Shown here: piece after piece, positions 25,996 through 33,251 of the stretch | How the letters are laid out: every line of letters begins with the position of its first letter | How positions within the stretch are numbered: position 1 is the stretch's first letter | From: Geminisphaera colitermitum TAV2 | GTDB taxonomy: Bacteria; Verrucomicrobiota; Verrucomicrobiia; Opitutales; Opitutaceae | Assembly (NCBI RefSeq): GCF_000171235.2 | Contig: NZ_ABEA03000161.1 | Location: 35,220-99,219 of the forward strand | Length of the DNA stretch: 64,000 nt | Direction: 5' to 3' | Translations under genes and position numbers: made by a program | Notes under the pieces: generated by a model | Databases searched by the model: none | The model's input: only the letters and a program-made list of their open reading frames with translations | What the model was told of the DNA's origin: nothing

Positions 25996-28059
25996 TTATG
26001 CGCCTGTGATGAGAGGAAGAACGGCGGAGCGGATGGACGAATTGGCGTGAGAGGAAAGAGGGGCGAGAATTGACCTGGCCTCGCGGGGGAGGGCGACCGG
26101 ATGTTTGTCGAAAATGACGCGGAGATCGCGGAGGTGGGCGAGTGTGGTGAGTTCGTCGGGAGGGGGCAAGCCGGAGGGAGGGTGCAGGTGTGTTTCGAGG
26201 CGTTCGAGGATGCGGCGGGCGTTGTGCATCGAGCGGCTGAGGGCGAAGGAACTCATTTTGTCTTTGATGAGGCGGTCGGCTTCCTTGAAGGAGAGGAGGG
26301 CGGCATCCTTGTAGCCCATGCTGGCAAGGAAGTTCATCTGAGGGGGAGAGCAGAGGCCGAGTTTGCGGCGGTGATCGAGGCGTTCGATGATTTTGGAGGC
26401 GAGGCCGGTGGTGGTGACTTTGGAGATGTCGATTTTGGCTTTCTTGAGGATTTCGATCTGGGGGGGGGAGGGGGGGCGAAATTCCCAGCGTTCGGCAGGC
26501 TGGTAGCTGGCGAGGGTGTCGGAGTCGATGGAGACGGCGAGGGCGAGGGGGTCGATGGTGGCGCCTTTGCGGCCTTTGTTTTCGGCAGCGGCTTTTTCGA
26601 GCGACTTGAGGAGGTCGCGTTGTGCCTGAAATTCGGCGGCGGCTTCGAGGTCGAGCAGGTCGCCATCGGTGTTTTTTTGTTTGGCGGCGGCTTCGACGAC
26701 TTTGTCGCTGGTGGCAACGAGGTGAATGGGGGTGATGAGGTCGAGCTTTTCGGTGAGCCAGAGGAAGTCGAGAATGAGGAGATCGGGCTTCGCTGATCGG
26801 GCGATGAGGGCGCGCCGTGTGTCGGCATCGGGGGCGGAGTTGAGGGCGTGGACGAGTGGGGAGAGAGGGCGGGTGCCGCGCCCGACGGCCTGCACGTAGA
26901 GCGCACGGACCTTGGTGGGGCGGAGGACGGATACCCAATCAATGGCGTCGTGGTCGAAGCCTTCGATGAGGAGCATGGCGTTCACGAGGACGCGGGTTTG
27001 CCCGGACTTGTAGTTGGCAATTTTCGCTTCGCGGTCGGGGCAGTCGCCGGAGACGTAACCGGCATTGATGCCGACGGCGAGGAGGGCATCGGCCATCATG
27101 CGGGCGGTGGCAACGGAGGGAGTGAAGATGAGACCCTGACCGCGGGTGCGAGTTTCGATTTCGATGAGACGGGCGATTTCTCCAAGGAAGGGTTCGATGC
27201 GGTGGGAAACTTCGGTGGGATCGAAGTCGGATCCGTTGGACGTGCGCCGGGTTTTTATCCCGTTAAGGTCGATTTCCAAGGGGAGGGTCTTAACGACGGG
27301 GCGGACAAGCCAGCCGGCGCGGACGGCTTGAAGCAGGTTGAACTCGTAGGCGGCGGGATGGAGTTTGGTGACGGTGTTGCCGTCGGCGCCGGTTGTCGTG
27401 ATGGGAACCGGCTGGAAAATGGGGGAGAGGGCGCGTTTGTCGCCACGGTCGGGAGTGGCGGTGACTCCGAGGACGCGGGCAGTGGCGAAGTGGTCAAGGA
27501 TGGCGCGGTAGGATTTCGCCATCGAGCGGTGGCACTCGTCGATAATGATGAGGGAGAAGTGATCGGGGGGCCAACTTTTGAGGCGGGTTTCGCGGGAGAG
27601 CGTCTGAACGGAGGCGATGACGACAGGATCGTAGGTGGTGGCGTGATGCTCGGCTTTTTCCTTGGCGGCTTCGAGTCCGGTGGACTTGAGGAGCTTGTCG
27701 GCGGCTTGATCCAAGAGTTCTTCGGAATGGGCAATGATGAGGACGTGCCCGTGGTTTTTGACGAAGATGCCGGCGGTGCGGGTGAAAATGACCGTCTTGC
27801 CGAGGCCGGTGGCGAGGACAATCAGGATACGCTGGACATGGGCAAAGCCGTGGTCGATTGCGTCGAAAGCGGCGAGCTGGTAGTCGCGGTAGGTCCAGTT
27901 GACGGCAGGCAGCCCGCCCAGGTCGGCAGGCGTGCCCGGCTCCGGCGTGACAAGTTCGACGTCGATGTCGATGACGGGCGTGTCTTCATCGAATACCTCA
28001 ATGGTCTCGATCTCCAGGGTTTCGGGATCGAAATCGAGGATCGCGGGAGAGGTGGTCAT
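25996..28059 (-). CDS. DEAD/DEAH-box (SF2) helicase
   Basis: 687 residues. Q-like motif region YRDYQLAAFDAI, motif I ATGLGKTVI (83-91), motif II DECH (174-177), motif III TATPD (200-204), later GLIFTPSVATARMMADAL and motif VI AVGRGTRP (about 389-396). The C-terminal third contains a helical region with AEFQAQRDLLKSLEKAAAEN and a repeated 'QIEILKKAKID / QMNFLASMGY' pair of helix-hairpin-like segments. Such helicases occur in phage replication blocks and in restriction systems; here adjacency to the DnaB-like gene points to replication. The first 30 residues are acidic and include LDFDPE. Confidence 0.8.
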   Translation of the reverse strand: MTTSPAILDFDPETLEIETIEVFDEDTPVIDIDVELVTPEPGTPADLGGLPAVNWTYRDYQLAAFDAIDHGFAHVQRILIVLATGLGKTVIFTRTAGIFVKNHGHVLIIAHSEELLDQAADKLLKSTGLEAAKEKAEHHATTYDPVVIASVQTLSRETRLKSWPPDHFSLIIIDECHRSMAKSYRAILDHFATARVLGVTATPDRGDKRALSPIFQPVPITTTGADGNTVTKLHPAAYEFNLLQAVRAGWLVRPVVKTLPLEIDLNGIKTRRTSNGSDFDPTEVSHRIEPFLGEIARLIEIETRTRGQGLIFTPSVATARMMADALLAVGINAGYVSGDCPDREAKIANYKSGQTRVLVNAMLLIEGFDHDAIDWVSVLRPTKVRALYVQAVGRGTRPLSPLVHALNSAPDADTRRALIARSAKPDLLILDFLWLTEKLDLITPIHLVATSDKVVEAAAKQKNTDGDLLDLEAAAEFQAQRDLLKSLEKAAAENKGRKGATIDPLALAVSIDSDTLASYQPAERWEFRPPSPPQIEILKKAKIDISKVTTTGLASKIIERLDHRRKLGLCSPPQMNFLASMGYKDAALLSFKEADRLIKDKMSSFALSRSMHNARRILERLETHLHPPSGLPPPDELTTLAHLRDLRVIFDKHPVALPREARSILAPLSSHANSSIRSAVLPLITGA

Positions 28060-29009
28060 GCGGCGGGCGTCGGAAATTCATCGTGCTCTACGCCGTCGAG
28101 CAGGCGACCGGCGGCTTTCTTGCCGACGCGCAGCATGACCGCGCCGCCCTCTGTCCTGTCGTTATGGTAGCAGTGGACGGAGCCATCAGGCGCGACAATG
28201 AAGGCGGGCGGACTGCCGGCACGCCCCTTGCTTGTATCATATTCCTCACCGGGCAGCGGTTCGCGCCAATCTCCCCATTGTTTCCAAAAGAATGGCACAC
28301 CGGCCGCCGCGCACTGGTCGCGCATGGAGCGAGACCAGTCGGGGTGCATCGGGCGTGCGCCGGGGCCGGACTCTCCGCCGCAGATGACCCAATGTATCGG
28401 CGATGAGCCGAGCACGTAGCCGCCGTCAATCTGGTCGTCTAAATGCTCCTCAATATCCACCGGACCGAGCATCGGCTCGACCGACAGGAACCGCACGCGA
28501 GCCGGGATGCTCAGCAGGTGCGGGATTCGCTCGTCAGCGGCTTGCTGCGTGCCCGTCGTTGTCCCGATCCATACATGTGTCGGCCAGTCTTTCAGCCAAG
28601 CAGGAGGCACCATGCGTAATACGTTTTCAGGCCGCTTCGTGAGCAGCAGAATATCGAGGTTAGTTACAAATTTGCAGGCATCCCAAAGAAAGCCGCGAGC
28701 CTCGTTGAGATCGTCGCGGTCCTCGAATGTGTCACTCATGCTGTTGATGAAAACACGTTCGTGCACGCCACGCTCATTTGCGCGCTTGTCGATTTTGTAG
28801 AGTTCGCGCCTCGCCGCTTCGTGGCGAATCCAGCGTTTCCCCGACTGTCCCCATGTGGCTTTGCCTCGTGAAAAAAGTTTCGAGAGGAGCAATGCGTAGC
28901 AGTTTCGGCACTCCTCGCTGAGTTTGCCATCGGACAATAGTGCCAGCGTGCAACCCCACCAGAAGTTTACGGTATGGTCACACCATTCGATTTTCGAGTT
29001 TTCAGCCAT
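28056..29009 (-). CDS. Phage Gp37/Gp68 family protein (DUF5131), radical-SAM-like
   Basis: 317 residues. Recognised by IEWCDHTVNFWWGC near the N terminus, the CxxCYA motif (ECRNCYALL), VFINSMSDTFED, LDILLLTKRPENV, THVWIGTTTGTQQ, RVRFLSVEPMLGP and WVICGGESGPGARPMHPDW, all typical of the family. Cysteines C20, C34 and C37 are spaced C-x13-C-x2-C, wider than the usual roughly C-x6-C-x2-C, owing to a short insertion (LALLSDGKLSE). The family is thought to bind an iron-sulphur cluster; its reaction is unknown. It overlaps the DEAH helicase start by 4 bp. Confidence 0.85.
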   Translation of the reverse strand: MAENSKIEWCDHTVNFWWGCTLALLSDGKLSEECRNCYALLLSKLFSRGKATWGQSGKRWIRHEAARRELYKIDKRANERGVHERVFINSMSDTFEDRDDLNEARGFLWDACKFVTNLDILLLTKRPENVLRMVPPAWLKDWPTHVWIGTTTGTQQAADERIPHLLSIPARVRFLSVEPMLGPVDIEEHLDDQIDGGYVLGSSPIHWVICGGESGPGARPMHPDWSRSMRDQCAAAGVPFFWKQWGDWREPLPGEEYDTSKGRAGSPPAFIVAPDGSVHCYHNDRTEGGAVMLRVGKKAAGRLLDGVEHDEFPTPAA

Positions 29010-29592
29010 TGGTCGTATCTCCTTTCTCTCCCGGAAAGATCAACTCCCAGCGATGCGTCGGTAGCCACACGCCCGCCGTCGCCTTCGGATACCAGCTCGT
29101 GATTTCCTTCACGCCCACGTCCGCCCACCAGTCCAGGTCGGTCCATCCAAAGTTGATGTCGAATACCCACGTCATTGTCGGATCCGGCATGTCCGGTAAT
29201 CTCGCCGTGGCGATCCAGTGGGTATGCTTGTATTGGTCCATGAGCGCCCAACGCTCCCGGCCCGGCTTGGGGCGCATCCACGGGCCATCCCATTGCACGC
29301 GGACAAGTCCGTAGGCCGGGAGGGTAAGAATGCCGTCCGTGCGGTCGTGCCCATCATCGACGTTGCGGAAGCCGACACCGAGAGACCGAAGAGCGGACTC
29401 CATCATGGAGGGGTTGGTGTAGTGACGCTGCTCGAAGTTGGGGATGTGCGGGCGCACGTCATCGAGCGTAAGCCCGAGGATTGCCGCCAATGCGCCGGGG
29501 CCGCAGTTGCAGCCCCACGCTTCGGAGGCGCGGGAGGTGTCTTCCGGAGTGAAGGCAGTCACCGGATATTTGATACGGAATGGTTTGCTCAT
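29002..29592 (-). CDS. Papain-like cysteine-peptidase-fold phage protein
   Basis: 196 residues. The segment WGCNCGPGALAAILGLTLDD (26-45) resembles the nucleophile helix of C39/papain-like peptidases with Cys30 as candidate nucleophile; HTHWIA (123-128) and the following WVFDINFGW supply candidate His and Asp/Asn. Similar proteins are common in phage early regions without known function. The 3' end overlaps the DUF5131 gene start by 8 bp and the 5' end overlaps the ASCH gene by 4 bp, so the three are one translational unit. Peptidase activity is only a structural guess. Confidence 0.6.
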   Translation of the reverse strand: MSKPFRIKYPVTAFTPEDTSRASEAWGCNCGPGALAAILGLTLDDVRPHIPNFEQRHYTNPSMMESALRSLGVGFRNVDDGHDRTDGILTLPAYGLVRVQWDGPWMRPKPGRERWALMDQYKHTHWIATARLPDMPDPTMTWVFDINFGWTDLDWWADVGVKEITSWYPKATAGVWLPTHRWELIFPGEKGDTTNG

Positions 29593-30014
29593 GTTAGAGG
29601 GAGTTCGTGTTTATCGGCGGGTTTCGGGGACGGGATGTAGAAAAAGCCGAGCGCGCCTTTGCAGGGATGGAACGGGAGGGGTTGGACGTTGCGGAGGACG
29701 AAGCCGTACCGACCGACTAACCACGGCGATTCGGAGAACCCTACGCAGTCCACTAGTTCCGCAACACCGACGATGCCGCCGCGTGGGATGGTATCGAGGT
29801 TCGGGATGTCTCCGTCAAATTCGAGCCGTGCGAACTCGCAAGCGGACTCGTATTCATTTCGAGTGCATCCCTTCGCGGCATGGATGAGGAAGCGTCCGCG
29901 GAATCGCGTTGTCCAGTTGCGGTTCTCGACGTCTTTGCCGGCGTTGAGGATCATCCATGCCCACGGCTGGCGGATGGAGAGAACGGGGAGTTTGAAAAGG
30001 TCGGGAGGTATCAT
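29589..30014 (-). CDS. ASCH-domain protein
   Basis: 141 residues. The ASCH (PUA-like) signature is clear: LSIRQPWAWMILNAGKDVEN, RFRGRFLIHAAKG, and GGIVGVAELVDC. ASCH domains bind RNA or modified nucleotides and are common in phage genomes, often near modification genes. Here it lies directly upstream of the papain-like and DUF5131 genes and 47 bp downstream of the DpdA-like gene, so a link to nucleic-acid modification is plausible but unproven. Confidence 0.85.
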   Translation of the reverse strand: MIPPDLFKLPVLSIRQPWAWMILNAGKDVENRNWTTRFRGRFLIHAAKGCTRNEYESACEFARLEFDGDIPNLDTIPRGGIVGVAELVDCVGFSESPWLVGRYGFVLRNVQPLPFHPCKGALGFFYIPSPKPADKHELPLT

Positions 30015-30060
30015 TGTAGTGAAAAATTGGTGACTGATATACGAACGCCTCTTTCCAGAA

Positions 30061-30846
30061 TCAGGTGTTATGCCACCACTCGAAGAGCAGGGGCTGGATG
30101 AATTGTTTCTCGTTCAAAACTGTCTCGACTTGAGCGCAGTAGCGGAGGGCGTGGCGCGGATCGTGGGCGCTTGCGTTTTCCTCCTCGCTATGCCGACCAT
30201 CGAAACTCCAAGCCATGCTGTCGGAGGAGTGCAGTAATTCACGCACGCTCGGATTGCGTAATGCTTCGATCTTGAGCCCGAAGCCGTGCAGACGGAGGTC
30301 GGGCCGCTCGCGCTTGATCGCAAGCAAAATATCCTCCACGACGCCCGGCTCGACGTTACGTTTGCACACTGATCCGACTCCGACCCATGCACCATGCGCG
30401 AGTAGCTTTCCGTATTGCTTGACGTGCGACACGTAATCCGGGACGGCGAAACCTTGCAGGACCGGGAGCAAATAGACGCTCCCGACTAACTCACGCAGGC
30501 ACACGTAACGCTCAATGGTTAACGCTTGGTGCTCTGCCACGGATTTCCCCGTAATTGCCAAAACAAACGGCTCGCACATGTAATCCTGTGTAGCAGCTGC
30601 AAGCAGCGTGCCGTTGCTCGACCAACGCCGGACTTGATCGGCGTAATCCTCTGGCTCGTGTCGGTAGCGGCCATGCGTGGTAAGCTCCGTGAATGCCCCG
30701 GAATCCATCATCCACGAGTTAACCCGGAAGGGGGATTTGCGCGTGCGCAGACGGTTGACCGACACCATCACGCGGGCGAAGGGCCAACAGTCCGACACAT
30801 TGCAAATTCCGGGAAAAAATTCCATGTATTCAAAAAGTAATGGCAT
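30061..30846 (-). CDS. dpdA: DpdA-like 7-deazaguanine DNA transglycosylase
   Basis: 261 residues, a TGT-like TIM-barrel pattern of the phage DpdA kind. Landmarks: MMDSGAF (46-52, matching the catalytic DSGxF of TGT), TQDYMCEP (86-93), KSVAEHQALTIERYVCLREL (101-120), LLPVLQGF (126-133), WVGVGSVCKR (154-163), LRLHGFGLK (184-192) and SSDSMAWSFDGR (207-218). The family exchanges guanine in DNA for a preQ0-derived base, shielding phage DNA from restriction. No preQ0 biosynthesis gene (folE, queC, queD, queE) is in the window, so precursor would come from the host or from genes to the left. Known family, function here inferred. Confidence 0.7.
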   Translation of the reverse strand: MPLLFEYMEFFPGICNVSDCWPFARVMVSVNRLRTRKSPFRVNSWMMDSGAFTELTTHGRYRHEPEDYADQVRRWSSNGTLLAAATQDYMCEPFVLAITGKSVAEHQALTIERYVCLRELVGSVYLLPVLQGFAVPDYVSHVKQYGKLLAHGAWVGVGSVCKRNVEPGVVEDILLAIKRERPDLRLHGFGLKIEALRNPSVRELLHSSDSMAWSFDGRHSEEENASAHDPRHALRYCAQVETVLNEKQFIQPLLFEWWHNT

Positions 30847-30855
30847 AACATGTCG

Positions 30856-31233
30856 CTAGACCGGACGCTCCGCGCCGGTCAGCTTTGGGTTAGCCAAAAG
30901 AGCTTTCGCTCGCACAAGTCGCTCGTTTTGGTTTTTCCCGATCCCGGTAACGTGCCGCATGGCTTCTACGATGCGGACCATCTCACCGAGGGACTCCCTC
31001 CATTCGCAATGCGCGGCCTTTGACACAAACAGGGCGCATTGCTCGTTTGTCAGCCCATCCTTCGACAACGGGATTAGCATGTGAAGAATGCTACCCTTCT
31101 TGTTGCATTCCTCATAATTGAATTCCTCGTGTGCTAACCACACTGGACATCCTTTTTGCGCGTCATGGACGCATTTTGAGCAAAAGCGTTCTTGGTAGCT
31201 GTCGCCCTCTGAACCGTTTGAAAAATATCCCAT
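30856..31233 (-). CDS. Cys-rich hypothetical phage protein
   Basis: 125 residues. The N-terminal half contains RFCSKCVHDAQKGCPVWLAH and a later EECNK, four Cys that could bind zinc or an Fe-S cluster. The rest is helical (NEQCALFVSKAAHCEWRESL, then VRIVEAMRHVTGIGKN). A GGATAC box lies 5-10 bases upstream of the ATG. It is 9 bp upstream of the DpdA-like gene in the same direction. Not recognised further. Confidence 0.55.
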   Translation of the reverse strand: MGYFSNGSEGDSYQERFCSKCVHDAQKGCPVWLAHEEFNYEECNKKGSILHMLIPLSKDGLTNEQCALFVSKAAHCEWRESLGEMVRIVEAMRHVTGIGKNQNERLVRAKALLANPKLTGAERPV

Positions 31234-31349
31234 TTTTGTATCCTTTTTTTATTACGTGGCTAACCATCCGTCTCCGGTGAGGCTTCGCCCACCGGGCCGG
31301 GAGGTGTTATCAAAATAAGCGTGGTGCGTATGCGCTTCCCACGGGTTGT

Positions 31350-31781
31350 TCATTTGATGTGGGTTCCTTCCACACCACGCGCCATGCGTTTGAGCGTGCG
31401 GAACTGAAGCCAGTGTTGCGCCTCCTTGACGGCGTCCAGCGCACGCTGGTTTTCCTCCGTCGCGAAGGGGCCTTTCTGGAACGCCTCAAGACGATCCTGC
31501 ACGATGGCGAGCAAGACTTCCTGCGTGACGCCGTTGACTCCGGCCTCTGGAATCGGGCCGTTCTGGAACAGGATGACCTGTCTCGAGAAGCTAGCCGTGT
31601 AGCCTTGCGGATCGGACTTGGACGGATTGTTCGCCGTGTCGAACCCCGTCAACTCGTAGCGGTGATTTGCGCCGCCTGCGCCGGGCGCATCGTTGACGAT
31701 GATACGGATCTTGTCGTTGGCCGGATTGACCCGGTGCGTGGTAATTTCCCTTATCGGGTGTGTATTTGATTCTCCTGACAT
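31350..31781 (-). CDS. Tad1/Acb2-family anti-defence protein (cyclic nucleotide / gcADPR sponge)
   Basis: 143 residues. The C-terminal hairpin matches the Acb2/Tad1 pattern as I know it: LFQNGPIPEAGVNGVTQEVL (71-90), LLAIVQDRLEAFQKGPF (90-106), then ALDAVKEAQHWLQFRT and RMARGVEGTH (132-141). The N terminus carries the short beta region KIRIIVNDAPGAGGANHRYE. Proteins of this family bind and sequester signalling nucleotides from Thoeris (1''-3' gcADPR) and CBASS systems, so the phage escapes abortive infection. The neighbourhood (DpdA-like, DNA methyltransferases) supports an anti-defence role. Ligand specificity cannot be read from sequence. Confidence 0.7.
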   Translation of the reverse strand: MSGESNTHPIREITTHRVNPANDKIRIIVNDAPGAGGANHRYELTGFDTANNPSKSDPQGYTASFSRQVILFQNGPIPEAGVNGVTQEVLLAIVQDRLEAFQKGPFATEENQRALDAVKEAQHWLQFRTLKRMARGVEGTHIK

Positions 31782-31849
31782 GATAAAGCGGGCTGCATTC
31801 CGAACTCACCACTCGTAGGCAGGTGACGCCTGTGGAATTTGATAACCAG

Positions 31850-32215
31850 TCAGCTCCCGGAAGCCTCCGGCTCCGGGGCTTCGCGGTTCGCCTTAAGTGT
31901 GGGTAGTTTAGCGAGCGTGCGATATTGGCTGCGCAGTGTGACTTTTGCATCCTCAATGGCACCGCTCTCCGTGCAGCAGCGAGGGCAAGTGAGTGCGATG
32001 CCTGTTCTGGCGTGAGTGACCATCCAGTATGTATTCCCGCTCCACGGACGTCCGGGGCCATATCGACGGCGATCAGTGAAGAACTCCATGTTTCGCCAGC
32101 GGAAGGTTGTGCGCCGGCGGACGCGTTTGGGCGGGAGGTCGCCTCTCTGTAAAATCCAGCCGAACCTTGGCGCGGGAGGCAACGCCTCCGATGTATTGGT
32201 CTTTTCGTTACTCAT
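31850..32215 (-). CDS. Hypothetical basic phage protein
   Basis: 121 residues with an Arg-rich centre (PPKRVRRRTTFRWRNMEFFT, then GRPWSGNTYWMVTHARTG) and a CPRCC motif. Possibly nucleic-acid binding. The start ATG overlaps the stop of the upstream gene by 4 bp. No family recognised. Confidence 0.45.
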   Translation of the reverse strand: MSNEKTNTSEALPPAPRFGWILQRGDLPPKRVRRRTTFRWRNMEFFTDRRRYGPGRPWSGNTYWMVTHARTGIALTCPRCCTESGAIEDAKVTLRSQYRTLAKLPTLKANREAPEPEASGS

Positions 32216-32658
32216 AAAGGGTGCGCCTCCGCTGGTGTGTTAGACCGAGGTCGAATTACGACCGGGTAACTCGGTAGATACAAAAGTCCGACGAACTTGT
32301 GCCCTCTGACGGTGGTGTCTTCGGTGACGCGCTCGAATCGGAAGCGAGTCAGTTTGCCTTTGCCATTCCCAGTATTCGGGGTCGCGGTGTATCGTCGGAA
32401 GAGATCGCCGACACTGATGAAGTCACCTTCCTGCAACCTGTGGTAGCCAACAGCGATTTCTTCGTGTGTGAGGAGTATTATCTCCGGTTCGGCTATATCA
32501 GTCCCTTCGCGAGCGTCTTGGAATTTGTTGAACACATCGCAAAACGTGTTCGCATCCGATTCTTCGCCGGTAAGTTCCCCCTTCAAGTTGTCCAACACGT
32601 GCCAAACATAGTTTATTTCGTCCTCTGTTAATCTCAGTGTTTTTAAGTCGGTTTTCAT
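32212..32658 (-). CDS. Hypothetical phage protein
   Basis: 148 residues: an acidic helical N terminus (LRLTEDEINYVWHVLDNLKG) and a beta-rich basic second half (DFISVGDLFRRYTATPNT, then TVRGHKFVGLLYLPSYPVVI). Coupled to the following gene through a 4-bp overlap. Not recognised. Confidence 0.45.
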   Translation of the reverse strand: MKTDLKTLRLTEDEINYVWHVLDNLKGELTGEESDANTFCDVFNKFQDAREGTDIAEPEIILLTHEEIAVGYHRLQEGDFISVGDLFRRYTATPNTGNGKGKLTRFRFERVTEDTTVRGHKFVGLLYLPSYPVVIRPRSNTPAEAHPL

Positions 32659-32681
32659 ATGAAAAAGTTAGGGCAGATCGG

Positions 32682-33251
32682 TTAACCAGCGGCCTTCGGT
32701 GAAGTGTTACGCAATTTGGCTACTTCATCCGCCCAAAACATCGCCTTTGCTTCGAGTAGTTCTTCGATCATGCAGGCTGCCGCCTGTTCCGGTTTGTAAT
32801 TCGGCAGATCGTGCGCAGCCGCATAGATATTACGATTTTCCACCAGCTCCCTGAGCAGACCAAGTTCCCGGTCGCCCAATTGGACAACCAAGCCGCGGTC
32901 AGGGCGTGCCTCCGGTGCTGTCTGGTCTGAGGTCTTCGGATTGAGTGCATCCATCGCTATCGCGACGGCGTTGCATTGGTCGGGGGAGGCCAGTTGGTCT
33001 GTCGGCAGCGCAGCGATCTTTTCGAGTGCTGAACGGTAGCGATCCGTGTCGGACGGCGCGTAGCCGGGTTTCCAGGCAAGGTAGTCCTTCGTTGGGTCGC
33101 AGCAGTTATTGACGAGCGTTTCGTAACCGAAAACGACGCGACTGAAGGCGGGCGGGCGATCTTTCGCGTTCTCGAATTTCGCGTTCTCACGGGCTTGCAG
33201 CCAGCGCATCAGCGTGTCGATTTCCTCTTGAGATGCTTTTGCTAGTTTCAT
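32682..33251 (-). CDS. Hypothetical phage protein coupled to the SNF2-like helicase
   Basis: 189 residues from ATG 33251, chosen because ATGA overlaps the stop of the helicase gene. It is helical: KASQEEIDTLMRWLQARENA at the start, RYRSALEKIAALPTDQLASP in the middle, LGLLRELVENRNIYAAAHDL, and MIEELLEAKAMFWADEVAKL near the end. No motif recognised; co-translation suggests a link to the helicase/methyltransferase module. Confidence 0.5.
   Translation of the reverse strand: MKLAKASQEEIDTLMRWLQARENAKFENAKDRPPAFSRVVFGYETLVNNCCDPTKDYLAWKPGYAPSDTDRYRSALEKIAALPTDQLASPDQCNAVAIAMDALNPKTSDQTAPEARPDRGLVVQLGDRELGLLRELVENRNIYAAAHDLPNYKPEQAAACMIEELLEAKAMFWADEVAKLRNTSPKAAG

Noticed and set aside
26460..26476. 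Phase variation at a G9-A-G7 run in the DEAH helicase
   Set aside because: The run is interrupted and shorter than the secretion-operon tracts; it lies in a Pro-rich linker and is more simply a codon effect.
26848..28170. Long open frame antisense to the DEAH helicase
   Set aside because: The minus strand carries all SF2 motifs; the plus-strand translation is Gly/Asp/Glu low complexity.
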